Notes: generated by a model not told the origin, from the letters alone. A stretch of DNA of 64,000 bases from an uncultured Latescibacterota bacterium (GCA_958295495.1 OY282352.1:1798001-1862000); one strand, 5' to 3'; shown: positions 53,668-62,543, counted from the stretch's first letter. Numbers and translations are program-made.

Positions 53668-54782
53668 CTTGTTCCTCCTCTTCCGGTTTATTGATAATTG
53701 TGTGACGGTTGTCGTTCAGCCATGTATTTGCCTCGTCGAAAAACTGCCGGTTCGCGAAAACGTAGTCAACTGAAACCACAGGTATGTTGCTTAACACCTC
53801 GGAAAGAGCGATGGACGATATAATCCGACCGTCACGCATTCGCACAGGGAAATCCGGCGCACCGCTTTTCTGACGATAACGGTCGTGACGGAAGTGTTCC
53901 TCGCCGTATTGACTCGCTAGCATCTTAAAAACTAATTCTCCTGACTCCGGGTTGATGGCGACATCTTCGGGGTTCCGTCGGTAGAGGCACTTGAAGTGCT
54001 CGCGTCGTACGATTCGGTGTGCATGTATATGACCAACCTTCTCCTCAAATGCGGCTTCCCATAGAGCAGACGTCACTTCGTTGTCCGTCATTTTTAGGTG
54101 ACTCCCCAAGTCAGTTGCAAACTCACCACCATTGAGCCATTCCCTGAGAAAATCCGTTAGATGAATGTTGTAAATTCGACGCACGGGATGAAAGTAAACC
54201 TGCGAGTACATAAAATATCGTGCAAGTATCAACGCTTCCGCTGACTGAATGCCGCCTTCTTCTACACCAAGTGCTGGCTCTTGAGATTTCCCCTTCTCGC
54301 CGGATTGGGCCGGCGGCAAAATACGCAGAGTATCAATCAGCCGATGGTGGTCAAACTTTCCATAGACGACTCCTACATGGTGCGAGTCCCGTAATAGATA
54401 GTCCATACGGTCGACGCCGAACGCGTCTCCAACGATAATTTCCGTCAAGATCGTCTCCCAGTCTGTGAACTCTAGGTCAGGAGCCTTCTTTGGTCCAGTG
54501 GCCAACTTTTCGATGTGTTCCGGAAGAAGCGGGGGGACGGTAGATTCCCAAATCGTTTTCATCTCGTCGCTAACAATAATCTCCCGCGTCATTTTCTCGT
54601 GATCCCAGTCGTCTGGTAGAAGCTCCTTTTCAGCCGCGTGAGAGAAAGGCAGGTGGCCAACGTCGTGGCATAGTGCGGCCATACGAACCACCCTCCGCCA
54701 GTACGCTCGTTGGTCAGGAACATTGAGCGGTTCCAGCAAATGCTTGATTTCATCCGTGACATTGTCTGGATTAGTGACAATA
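53660..54782 (-). pseudogene. HD-domain dNTP triphosphohydrolase-like gene, 3' part (split)
   Basis: This carries the second part of an HD-superfamily phosphohydrolase: 'MAALCHDVGHLPFSHAAEKE' contains the HD pair, and 'GDAFGVDRMDYLLRDSHHVG' has the later aspartate. The first metal histidine is in the 5' part at 56840-57053. Joining 57053-56840 to 54774-53660 restores one 442-aa frame (...GRVFDIV-TNPDNVTDEIKHLL...), the length of YwfO-type dNTPases. A TTG at 54739 would start a fragment lacking the first histidine, so activity is unlikely while the insertion stays. Confidence 0.82.
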
Positions 54783-55847
54783 CTAAGTACACGACAGTAA
54801 AATGTGTTGATATTGTCGGTCGCCTTTAGGTTGCTCCCGTGTTTGGTGTATGATTTGTGTGAGTTGGTCTAAGCCTTTTCGAAAGAGGCTTATGGCTGGT
54901 CGTCCATGTTTTTTTGTGGGGATGGGTTTTCTCTGATGCAACCGCCGTCCTACCAACAGCGCCCATAGCAGCGTCCATGCCAGCAGTCCCAGCAGCAGGT
55001 GCAAGCGTTGGGGGTGGGTCAAATGGGTGTCTTCGAGGTTAAATCCTCTCGATTTCAAACAGGCAAACGTCGTTTCAATAGCCCAGCGTTGTCCATAGAC
55101 GGCCAGCACCTGCTTGAGGTCAGTTCGGTTGGTGATGAGTAGGATGCGCTCGCCGCGGATGGGGCGGTGACACACCAAATTCAGGGTCAAGCCGTCATAG
55201 AGGGTGGTCTGTGGGTAGAATCGGGTCGTACCTCTCGGCATCCGTTCATTAAAAGTAGCCCCATAACGTCGCCGACCGTCGTCGAGCGTAAGCGACGTAT
55301 TGCCGCGCAGACGGATGACAAAATCGACCTGCTGCTCCAGCAAAAAGGCGAACCACGCTCGACCGATAAACTCGCGGTCGGCGACTAAACAGCATACGCG
55401 GGGATCAAGGTAGGCCAATACCTTCGTCAGGAGACGCTTGCGCTCTGAGGTGTTGGAGGTACCCGGCTTTTGCAACGACTGATATACCAACGGAATCGAG
55501 ACCCCCTGATAGACTAAGCCGACACACAACACATTCAGATCGGTGCGCCCCAATCGCCAATGGGTGCGATCCATAACTAAGAGTTGTTGTTGGCCGGGGC
55601 GAACGACCTTGGATACAATCAACTGCGTAAACACCGACGGTGAGACAGTGCTACTGAAAAAACGCTGGAGACGGCGATAGTGACTGTCAATCTGGGCCAT
55701 CCCCGATAGGCTACACGCGAGTTTTTTCATATTGACCGAACGCACTTGAATCAGCGCACACACCAACCGACTGATCAGGTCGATACGGTGGCGCGTGAGG
55801 GATACCGACCCTTGCGTGAGGGCTTTTTTAATCGTATGAATAAGCAT
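54783..55847 (-). CDS. IS4-family DDE transposase (copy 2)
   Basis: 354 aa, with the same catalytic residues and Y-(2)-R-(3)-E-(6)-K motif as copy 1, differing at about ten positions (for example GMAQID for GRAQID, SLTLDD for SLILND). Again the TAG stop is formed by the last three bases of the element. It appears intact. The start is ATG 55847 with AGGAG upstream. Confidence 0.92.
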   Translation of the reverse strand: MLIHTIKKALTQGSVSLTRHRIDLISRLVCALIQVRSVNMKKLACSLSGMAQIDSHYRRLQRFFSSTVSPSVFTQLIVSKVVRPGQQQLLVMDRTHWRLGRTDLNVLCVGLVYQGVSIPLVYQSLQKPGTSNTSERKRLLTKVLAYLDPRVCCLVADREFIGRAWFAFLLEQQVDFVIRLRGNTSLTLDDGRRRYGATFNERMPRGTTRFYPQTTLYDGLTLNLVCHRPIRGERILLITNRTDLKQVLAVYGQRWAIETTFACLKSRGFNLEDTHLTHPQRLHLLLGLLAWTLLWALLVGRRLHQRKPIPTKKHGRPAISLFRKGLDQLTQIIHQTREQPKGDRQYQHILLSCT

Positions 55848-55947
55848 GGTACAGCTCCTGTGTTTAGGATTTAGATGCAATCTGGCTGATTACAAATAAA
55901 CCTAAAGCAGGGCTGTACCACAACTTAGCTTACTGTCGTGTACTTAG
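54783..55947 (-). mobile_element. IS4-family insertion sequence, copy 2 (1165 bp)
   Basis: It has the same ends as copy 1 (CTAAGTACACGACAG... and ...CTGTCGTGTACTTAG) and the same layout. It has no direct repeat of its own: TGACAATA is on the left and TGTCGTGG on the right. The left flank instead matches the sequence beyond the related IS end at 56840-56847. It therefore forms the left boundary of a composite insertion. Confidence 0.9.
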
Positions 55948-56530
55948 TGTCGTGGGTCAATCTGGTTCCCGGGTCTGCGAGCGTCATTCGGCTGACCTGA
56001 TTACCAAGCAAATCGATTTCGATTACATCGTTATCTGTCCGGTACAGCAGGTTGCCGTTATCAAGCTGGTAGTTGGTGAGGCCGGCGAGGGTTGAATACC
56101 ACACCTCTTGTCCCGCGTTATCAACGATTATGGTGTAGCCGGGATCACCCGCAGCGCGAACGAATCTAGCCATCATTGTATAACCGGGCTCCATCAGGCC
56201 GGGTTCGCTGACCAGTACATTGATGCTCGGGAAATCCGCGGGCAGTGCCGGCGTGGTGACCGTCAGTGCCGGAGTCAGTACCTGCTGCTGGTTATGCCGA
56301 TCGGTGAGAATGACATCTATCGTGTAATCCGTAGCGGGTTTCAGTCCCAGCAACGGCACTGCAAACTGGCTACTGAATTCGGCAAATTCGATGGTCCGGT
56401 TGTCCGCCCCGTCGCTCACTTGGAGCGTGATCCGCACGGGTTCGTCCGTTTCCAGTTGAATCAGGCCCGCCAGTGGCGTTACTCCGTTGGGATCCATGGT
56501 GAGTGTCGGTCCTGAAATAACCGTTATCAT
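55948..56530 (-). pseudogene. Arylsulfotransferase (ASST)-like gene, N-terminal fragment
   Basis: On the minus strand from ATG 56530 there is a beta-sandwich N-domain ('GPTLTMDPNGVTPLAGLIQL', 'LKPATDYTIDVILTDRHNQQ') and then the start of the propeller ('PGYTMMARFVRAAGDPGYTI', 'GQEVWYSTLAGLTNYQLDNG'). This is the arrangement of PAPS-independent arylsulfate sulfotransferases. The frame is cut at the IS boundary right after 'RLTHDT'; the remaining two thirds are missing. No signal peptide is seen at the start, so the 5' end may also be incomplete. It is cargo trapped inside the composite insertion. Confidence 0.65.
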
Positions 56531-56604
56531 GGTATATGTAATTCCCCTATTCCCCTTCGGTGAACGGGAATATTGTCAATTCCCCCCGGCATAGTTCGGT
56601 GTTT

Positions 56605-56838
56605 CCGATCACATTTTTCTCTTCAATACCGAACGGGTCTGTATTAACGCCCACAGCAGACGAGGCAACAGATCGGCTTGTAGCGCGTCATCGAGCAAGC
56701 CCCTTGACACAGCGCCCGTTTTAACGTATGAAATACGCTCACAGTGCAACTCCAAGTGATTAGGAAAATGGTTATTGGACACAACCAATAAACCTAACCA
56801 AGGGTTGCACTGCAACTTAGTTGGTGTCGTGTAGTAAG
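56605..56838 (-). mobile_element. End of a second, related IS4-type element (remnant)
   Basis: The outer end CTTACTACACGACACC... resembles the end of the intact IS (CTAAGTACACGACAG...). The following non-coding leader (TAAACCTAACCAAGGGTTGCACTGCAACTTAG versus the matching segment near 20140-20176) and the first ~50 codons of a transposase are recognisable but diverged. The rest is gone beyond about 56605. It is the right boundary of the composite insertion. Confidence 0.7.
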
Positions 56839-56839
56839 G

Positions 56840-57053
56840 TGACAATATCAAAGACCCGTCCGGCGAGTTCCATAACGCCAAGCGAATGCTCAAACCGCTT
56901 ATGTGTTGCGCCAGGATAAATAAGATAAGTCATTGCCAGTTGGTGAATATGACGCAGTCTCTGGAACGGACGGGAATCAAGAACTCTACGTTCGTCGCTG
57001 TCCAAACGAATGAACACATGGATTGGGTCTCTAATTTCGTGAGTATTCTTCAC
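56840..57053 (-). pseudogene. HD-domain dNTP triphosphohydrolase-like gene, 5' part
   Basis: It starts at GTG 57053: MKNTHEIRDPIHVFIRLD, then 'PFQRLRHIHQLAMTYLIYPG' and 'THKRFEHSLGVMELAGRVFD'. This opening is characteristic of YwfO/SAMHD1-like dNTPases, including the first metal histidine region (HSLG). The frame enters the IS remnant and stops soon after. TGACAATA (56840-56847) is repeated at 54775-54782, so it is the target duplication of the insertion. Confidence 0.82.
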
Positions 57054-57196
57054 TGAATTTTATTCTTTATGGAAAAATCAGTCCTAACAGGTGTTACCTA
57101 GCACAAGAGTTGCATCAACCAAGTGATCGGTGTATAAAACGTTTCTATACCGGAACCAGCAACTTACTCTTTTGTCAAAGAGCTATGTTATAATAA

Positions 57197-57407
57197 AAAG
57201 CCTACGATTGGCACATATCCGAGTCAAGGGAATTATGTCGCTACTCACACTTCTTACGCGAGCTCCCAACACCAAAGGCCGGCCATTATAGATGTTGGGA
57301 ACCTGATACTTTTCAACCGGACAACCCCGACTACCCATCAGCACTACAACGGTGTTTTGCCGACCACATCCTTATCGCTCACGCCGAACCTAGCAACAAG
57401 ACCAAGC
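57197..57407 (+). other. Coding-like stretch without start, unrecognised
   Basis: After a TAA at 57194 the plus strand stays open, with a protein-like reading: 'AYDWHISESRELCRYSHFLR', 'GHYRCWEPDTFQPDNPDYPS', 'ALQRCFADHILIAHAEP'. The frame then runs antisense into the sulfatase 3' end. There is no start codon with a ribosome-binding site, so it may be the 3' part of a lost gene. I do not recognise the family. TCCCAACA (57264-57271) and TGTTGGGA (57293-57300) form an inverted repeat inside it. The preceding 57054-57193 is AT-rich and holds the HD gene promoter; nothing else is seen there. Confidence 0.3.
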
Positions 57408-58826
57408 TCAGTACGTCCATTGCCGCGGCAGCGGCCGCTCGCGCTCTAGCAGCCTCTCTAGCAGCCGCTTGCGGACCGCTTGCAGTTGAGTGGCGTATGA
57501 GCTATCGCCTGCCACGTCTTGGTAGGCCAGCGGATCGCGCTCCAAGTCGAAGAGTGTCTCCACGCCGCCTGCATCCACCACGTAGCGCAACCCCTCCACG
57601 CGCAGCGTTTTCCAGTGTCGCTCGGGTAGGGTCATTTCCGCAATGGCGCAGCCGGGGGCGGCGGCTTCCTCGCCGCGTAAATCGGCCAGCAGGGAGCTGC
57701 CTTGCAATGCAGCCGGTCGCTGAATTGCGGCGGCTTCGAGCAGCGTCGGCACCACATCTAACGCCTCGACGATGCGGGAGCAATGCCCACCAGCACTTGC
57801 CCCAGCGGGCCAGCGCATCAGCAGGGGGACGCGCGTGACCGCATCGTGCCCAGGGTAGCCCTTGCCGTAGCGCAGATGTTCGCCGAGCCACTCGCCGTGG
57901 TCGGACGTGAAGACGACGATGGTATTGTCCGCAATGCCGAGGGCGTTGAGCCGGTCGAGGATGCGGCCGACGTGGTGATCGACCTCGGATACCATGGCGT
58001 AATAGCCGTGGCGCGCGGACCGCAATTCGTCGTCGGAAAAGTGCTGTGGGCCGCGGCGGGCGTCGAGGGCCGGCGGGAAGGGCGGCAACGTCAGAGCGGC
58101 TGGATCGTAGAGCTCGAGAAACTCTTCGGGGGCCACCCACGGGTCGTGCGGCGAATAGAAGCCGGCGATGCACAGAAAAGGGCCGTCCCTGTGGCGCGTC
58201 AAAAACTCCATGGTCTGCTCGGCGACAAACGCCGTGTGGGTCAGGTCGCTGCGGCAGCGGCTGGCCAAGGCGCACTTGACAAAGCGCTCTGCTGGATGCG
58301 CGATCCCGTCGCGGACATTCATAATCCGCTTCCACTCAATTGCACTGGGTGCCTCCCCGAGGCTGATGTGGTCGAGTTGCTCAGGGGCCTGCGCCGCCAC
58401 CCAAGCGCGGTAGGCATCGTGGTAGGAACCCGGCTCGTCCGAGATTTCCAGGTGGTCAAACCCGTAATCGGGATGGGGTTGGCAGTGGTCGCGGTTGGCG
58501 TGCGGCAGGAAGTGCAGCTTGCCAATCTGGCCACTGCAATAGCCGTAGTTGCGCAGCAGGCGCGGCAAGGTCGGCGCGTCCGCGGGCACGGGCACTCCCA
58601 TCTGCGAAAGCCCTAGCGTGGATGGGTACTGCCCGGTGAGAAAGCTCGCACGGCTGGGCATGCAGACCGGATTCTGCACAAAGCAGTGGTCGAAATTTAC
58701 CCCGGCAGCAGCGAGCCGGTCCAAGTGCGGCGTGCGGATTTCGGAATTGCCGTTGACGCCGAGGGCATCCCACCGCTGCTGGTCAGTGTAGAGTATGAGG
58801 ATATTCGGTCGCTTCATCGTTGGCAT
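57408..58826 (-). CDS. Sulfatase
   Basis: A 472-aa type I sulfatase or phosphonate-monoester-hydrolase-like enzyme. 'RPNILILYTDQQRWDALG' gives the first metal aspartates, 'PVCMPSRASFLTGQYPS' the formylglycine site (C55-x-P-S-R), 'AGFYSPHDPW' the active-site histidine region and 'VVFTSDHGEWLGEH' the second metal pair. No signal peptide is seen. I start at ATG 58826 (AAGGA nine bases upstream); ATG 58817 is also possible. The CMPSR variant and 'TDQQR' are common to choline-sulfatase-like and heparan-type families, so the substrate stays open. Confidence 0.92.
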   Translation of the reverse strand: MPTMKRPNILILYTDQQRWDALGVNGNSEIRTPHLDRLAAAGVNFDHCFVQNPVCMPSRASFLTGQYPSTLGLSQMGVPVPADAPTLPRLLRNYGYCSGQIGKLHFLPHANRDHCQPHPDYGFDHLEISDEPGSYHDAYRAWVAAQAPEQLDHISLGEAPSAIEWKRIMNVRDGIAHPAERFVKCALASRCRSDLTHTAFVAEQTMEFLTRHRDGPFLCIAGFYSPHDPWVAPEEFLELYDPAALTLPPFPPALDARRGPQHFSDDELRSARHGYYAMVSEVDHHVGRILDRLNALGIADNTIVVFTSDHGEWLGEHLRYGKGYPGHDAVTRVPLLMRWPAGASAGGHCSRIVEALDVVPTLLEAAAIQRPAALQGSSLLADLRGEEAAAPGCAIAEMTLPERHWKTLRVEGLRYVVDAGGVETLFDLERDPLAYQDVAGDSSYATQLQAVRKRLLERLLERERPLPRQWTY

Positions 58827-58867
58827 GGGGTCCTTGGGGTGTGGCACGGATGGAATCAAAACGCCGG

Positions 58868-59026
58868 CTATGGCTCGGTCTGGGTCGGCGTCCGCTTGGC
58901 ACGCGCTGATTTTCGCCGGCCTCTAAACAAAAAGCGCTGCGGAAAATCTGGACCGATGATCGGACTCAGCGGAAACCAAAGCAGCGCGTGGACGACCTTG
59001 ATTATTTTGTACAAGACGTTTTTCAT
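58868..59026 (-). CDS. Small coupled ORF after SCO1 (52 aa)
   Basis: The ATG at 59026 overlaps the SCO1 stop as ATGA. The peptide begins MKNVLYKIIKVVHALLWFPL, a single hydrophobic segment, then a basic tail (RFLFRGRRKSARAKR). The coupling and the membrane-peptide look suggest a real small protein of the copper operon. Neither homology nor function is known to me. Confidence 0.45.
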   Translation of the reverse strand: MKNVLYKIIKVVHALLWFPLSPIIGPDFPQRFLFRGRRKSARAKRTPTQTEP

Positions 59027-59649
59027 GGCTTTTTTTCCTCGGTGAAGACTTGCTCGGCTACCGCTGCCATCAGCTCTGGGCCATCGCTCTGGCGGAAGAG
59101 AAACCGCACCTTGCCCTGCTGATCAATCAGGTAGGTATAGGTCGAGTGATCGACTAAGTAGGCGGCCTGCTCCTCTCCGAGGCTATAATAGGCACCATAC
59201 TGACGAACCACTTGGTCAATTTCCTCCTTGTCGCCGCGCAGGCCAATCGCATCAATGGCGAAGTAGTCGAGGTATTCCGCCAGCTTCTCCTGAGTATCGC
59301 GCTTGGGGTCAACGGTGACAAAGAGGGTAGTCAACTCCTGCTGACGCTCGTCTAAGAGCTGATAGACGCGGCCCATCTTCGACAGGGTCACCGGGCAGAT
59401 GTCGGGGCAATAGGTGTACCCGAAGAAGAGCATGGCGGCCCGGCCGCGCAAATTTTGCAACTCAAAGCGCGCGCCGTGCTGATCCACGAGCGCGAAGTCG
59501 CCGCCAATGCCGCCGAAATCCTGCAAGGGGGGGACCTCTACGGGGGCGGAGTTTTCGGCGACCGGGGCCTTTTGGGCCTCTGGCTGAGCGCCGCAGGCTG
59601 CGAGCAGCGCAAAAACCGCGCAATAAGTCAGCGCGTCAATCGTCCTCAT
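59023..59649 (-). CDS. SCO1/SenC-family copper chaperone lipoprotein
   Basis: A 208-aa thioredoxin-fold copper protein that delivers copper to the CuA centre of cytochrome c oxidase. A lipobox (FALLAAC, C19) predicts membrane anchoring. The copper ligands are C81 and C85 in YTYCPDICPVTLS and H168 in YLVDHSTYTYLID. 'VTVDPKRDTQEKLAEYLDYF' is standard. The start is ATG 59649 with GAAAGG upstream, overlapping the PCu(A)C gene by 14 bp. Together they form a copper-insertion module. Confidence 0.93.
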   Translation of the reverse strand: MRTIDALTYCAVFALLAACGAQPEAQKAPVAENSAPVEVPPLQDFGGIGGDFALVDQHGARFELQNLRGRAAMLFFGYTYCPDICPVTLSKMGRVYQLLDERQQELTTLFVTVDPKRDTQEKLAEYLDYFAIDAIGLRGDKEEIDQVVRQYGAYYSLGEEQAAYLVDHSTYTYLIDQQGKVRFLFRQSDGPELMAAVAEQVFTEEKKP

Positions 59650-60073
59650 AAAGACCTTTCTTCCGCACCGGCAGCTGTATGCGCCTTTCCGTTCCATCGC
59701 CAAAGCGCAGCACCGCATCCACCTCATCGCCGTCCCGCAGCGGCTGGCGCAACTCCATCAGCATCAGGTGGGCACCGCCCGGCTTCAACGCAACCTCCCC
59801 GCCCGCTGGGACCTGTATCCCTGCGGCTGGGCGCATCGTCATCCGGTCGTCTTTGTATTCCATGATATGTATCTCGGTTTGCTCGGCGGCCTCGGTTGCC
59901 ACAGCGACCAACTCAACGGGTTTGCCGCCTCGATTTTCAATGACCAAGTAACCAGCGGCTGGGCTGCGAGGGGGCGGCTCCCGGATCCAAGCGTCGCGCA
60001 CGACGATGGGGTCGCCGGTATGCTCTTGCCCGCATCCGACGATGACGAGCAACAGCGCAGAGACGATTTTCAC
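59636..60073 (-). CDS. PCu(A)C periplasmic copper chaperone
   Basis: A 145-aa lipoprotein (LLLVIVGC lipobox) of the PCu(A)C family, which binds Cu(I) and passes it to SCO1 or directly to CuA. The H-x-M...H-x-M copper site is visible: TEIHIMEY (H69, M71) and GGAHLMLME (H102, M104), with 'DAWIREPPPRSPAAGYLVI' upstream as usual. I choose a GTG start at 60073 with AAGGAAA upstream; codons further up lie in the amidohydrolase gene and lack a signal peptide. It is 14 bp downstream of that gene. Confidence 0.9.
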   Translation of the reverse strand: MKIVSALLLVIVGCGQEHTGDPIVVRDAWIREPPPRSPAAGYLVIENRGGKPVELVAVATEAAEQTEIHIMEYKDDRMTMRPAAGIQVPAGGEVALKPGGAHLMLMELRQPLRDGDEVDAVLRFGDGTERRIQLPVRKKGLYEDD

Positions 60074-60087
60074 CAGAATTTTCCTTT

Positions 60088-61308
60088 TTACGCCGGGGGC
60101 GCGATCAGATACTCGCCTTCGCGGATCCCATAGCTGTCGCCGAGTTCGGGATACGCGATCCCGGCTCGGCCATTCCAGTCCCAGACCACTTCGCCATCCT
60201 TGACCGTCAGCTCGCAAAGCAGCCGCTTGTGGCCTCCCAACCGACCGCCAAAAGAATCCGCGTACCCAAAATCCCCCTCCATCTGCTTCAAGACTGCCAC
60301 ATCGGCCACGGCCCCCACTGACAGGTGCCCCAGTTCGGGGTGGCCAATCTCCCGCGCCGGATTGATGGTTGAGGCGCGGATAACCTCGCCGAGCGGCATG
60401 CCCATCACCAGAAATTTTGCCATGGTCGTCGCCATGTCGAGCATACCCATATTCATGCAGAGGACGTGCAGGTCGGTCGAGATCGAGTCTGGATAGAAGC
60501 CTTGGGCGATGGCAGGGACCGCGTTGCGGAAACAGAAACTGCCGGCACCGTGCCCTACGTCCAAGACGACGCCCCTTGCCCGCGCCTCGTGCAGGTAGGG
60601 CAGCACCTTGCCCTCCGCGTCAAACCACGGCGTCGGCCCGCGGAAGATGTGGGTGCTTATGTCGCCCGAGCGCAGTTTTTCGCCCAAGAGCTGGTAGTAG
60701 GGCCGCTCCTTTCTGAAGTACCCAAAGTCAATCATCACTCGCGTTGCGGCCTTTTCGGCTGCCGCCAGCGTGCGATCGACCGAAATCCATTCGGGGCCGA
60801 TGTAGTGCGCCGTCTTGATGCCTACTACTACATCCTCGTTTTCTCGCGCCACGCCGGCCGTCTTGTCGGGATCCATGTCGTACGGATTCTGCTCGTGGTC
60901 AATGGAGGTCATCCCGGTCCCGGCGATGTTGACCAGCGCGAAGAGCCGCGTCTGGCAACGGTCGATTACCCGATGGCGAAAGTCCTCAAAGTTGCGCCAG
61001 CCCGCGCTCCCGGTATCCACCAGCGTCGTCACCCCGGTGCGGAAACTAAAGCCGTCGGGCAGGATGCTGTTGTCGCCGGCCCACGTATCGCGGTGGCCGG
61101 CCGTGGCATAGGCGTGGACGTGGATATCGACCAGCCCCGGCGTCACGTAGAGTCCGCTCACGTCAATGACCTGCCCGGCACCTTTCGTCGGCAAATCCGC
61201 ATCTACGGCCGCGATCGTCTTCCCCTCGATGCCGATGTCCTTGGGCGCGTCAATGCCGTTTTGGGGGTCAATCAGGTGCCCGCCCTTGAGTACCAGATCA
61301 AACTGCAT
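60088..61308 (-). CDS. Amidohydrolase-superfamily deacetylase-like enzyme (COG3964-like)
   Basis: A 406-aa metal-dependent hydrolase. 'LVLKGGHLIDPQNGIDAPKD' and 'TPGLVDIHVHAY' (HxH metal site) open the barrel; 'VVGIKTAHYIGPEW' has the bridging lysine; later 'VLDVGHGAGSFCF' (histidine) and 'DSISTDLHVL' (aspartate) complete the dinuclear site. It resembles the COG3964 amidohydrolase/deacetylase group rather than dihydroorotase. It heads a transcript with PCu(A)C and SCO1, though a functional link is not obvious. Confidence 0.87.
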   Translation of the reverse strand: MQFDLVLKGGHLIDPQNGIDAPKDIGIEGKTIAAVDADLPTKGAGQVIDVSGLYVTPGLVDIHVHAYATAGHRDTWAGDNSILPDGFSFRTGVTTLVDTGSAGWRNFEDFRHRVIDRCQTRLFALVNIAGTGMTSIDHEQNPYDMDPDKTAGVARENEDVVVGIKTAHYIGPEWISVDRTLAAAEKAATRVMIDFGYFRKERPYYQLLGEKLRSGDISTHIFRGPTPWFDAEGKVLPYLHEARARGVVLDVGHGAGSFCFRNAVPAIAQGFYPDSISTDLHVLCMNMGMLDMATTMAKFLVMGMPLGEVIRASTINPAREIGHPELGHLSVGAVADVAVLKQMEGDFGYADSFGGRLGGHKRLLCELTVKDGEVVWDWNGRAGIAYPELGDSYGIREGEYLIAPPA

Positions 61309-61384
61309 GGTGAAATTTCTCCGCGAATTTGATGAAAGTTAAAAAATAAAAAAACAGCATCGCAGTCTGCTACGCGCCCCAACC

Positions 61385-62425
61385 TCAGACCGGTGCCTCG
61401 ACATGCGAGGGCAAACTGCGCGTAAACCGCGCAAACAGCGCTTTGAGCACAACGTCGCTGCGCACCGCAAGGCTGGTCACGACCACGGTGGCCCACACGC
61501 TGCGCCGCGAAATTTTGACCTGCTGCCCACTGGTAAAATCCGCGTGGGCGTGGATGCGGCGCAACGTCAGTACGGCCATGCCCAAGGCCCAAAGACAGAA
61601 CCGGCGAATGCCGGCTTCGCGCCGCGGGATGAGCAACGTGAACGCGAGCGCATTGCCGAGGTGCATCCGGGCCAAGCCGATCAGTTTGCTCAGCACCGTG
61701 CGGAACGCGGGATTCGTCCGGTCGGCCTCGAGCGAGTGCAGATCAAACCCGGATTGCTGGAATACGTCTCGCGGCAGCCAACACGCGCCGCGTGCCCGGT
61801 CGTCCCAGAGGTCCTTGAGGATGTTGGTCATCTGCAAGCCTTGGCCAAACGACACTGCGAGCTGCAACAACTTCTTGCGATGGCGGTCAATTTCCGCCGA
61901 ATAGTCGCAAAACAGCTCGGTGAGCATCTCCCCGACGACGCCAGCGACATGGTAGCAGTAGCGGTCGAGATGGGAGAGGTCGTCTAGGCCTTTGAGGCCC
62001 GGGCTTTGCTGAAACTCGGCCATACCATGCGACATTATGCGTACGCAGCGCACGAGTGCGGCGCGTTGCCGGTCGGAAAACCCTTGCGTGATCCGCAGCA
62101 CCCGCGGGGTGTTGGCCACGAGCTGGCGTTCGGCGAGCAGCATGCTGTCGGACAGGCGCGGCGCAAGCTGCTCGGCGAATGGAGCGGGCGGCTCCTCGCC
62201 CGCGACGACCCGGATGAATCGCTCGGAAAATTCGCACTTCCCGCTGGCCGCGAGAGTCGGCTCATCCTCGATGGTGTCCGCGATGCGGCACAGCAAATAC
62301 GCGTTGCCTACGACATCGCGCAGGCCAGACGGAAGCTGCGGAATGGTGAGTGCGAATGTGCGCGAGACCTCTTGCAGGATCGCGTGCTGCCACGCGAGAT
62401 CAGCGGCATGTTCGTCTGTGGTCAT
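61385..62425 (-). CDS. Squalene/phytoene synthase family protein
   Basis: A 346-aa trans-isoprenyl diphosphate synthase that condenses two farnesyl (or geranylgeranyl) diphosphates. 'SRTFALTIPQLPSGLRDVVG' and the first aspartate motif 'CRIADTIEDEP' (about 50-54), then 'YCYHVAGVVGEMLTELFCDY' and the second motif 'QMTNILKDLWDDRARG' (about 205) are all present. Sequence flavour is closer to farnesyl-diphosphate farnesyltransferase (squalene synthase) than to CrtB. No hopanoid or carotenoid neighbours are in the window to confirm. It is divergent from the amidase gene. Confidence 0.88.
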   Translation of the reverse strand: MTTDEHAADLAWQHAILQEVSRTFALTIPQLPSGLRDVVGNAYLLCRIADTIEDEPTLAASGKCEFSERFIRVVAGEEPPAPFAEQLAPRLSDSMLLAERQLVANTPRVLRITQGFSDRQRAALVRCVRIMSHGMAEFQQSPGLKGLDDLSHLDRYCYHVAGVVGEMLTELFCDYSAEIDRHRKKLLQLAVSFGQGLQMTNILKDLWDDRARGACWLPRDVFQQSGFDLHSLEADRTNPAFRTVLSKLIGLARMHLGNALAFTLLIPRREAGIRRFCLWALGMAVLTLRRIHAHADFTSGQQVKISRRSVWATVVVTSLAVRSDVVLKALFARFTRSLPSHVEAPV

Positions 62426-62543
62426 AGCAATCTCGAAGTATTTTAATATAATATACCTTCATCTTGGATATACAACGACATCGGCCCTCTACATTGTAGC
62501 CTCCGCGCCCGTTGCAGAAAACGCATCTTCTACTATAAGTGAT
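62426..62543. promoter_or_regulatory. Divergent promoter region, AT-rich
   Basis: The 118-bp gap between squalene-synthase-like and amidase genes contains an AT-rich block (TTTTAATATAATATA, 62440-62454) that offers TATAAT-like -10 boxes for both strands. It stands out from the GC-rich flanks. Confidence 0.45.

Noticed and set aside
54783..55947. IS copy 2 as a simple insertion
   Set aside because: The flanks TGACAATA and TGTCGTGG do not match; the matching repeat lies beyond the related IS end at 56840, so the unit is composite.
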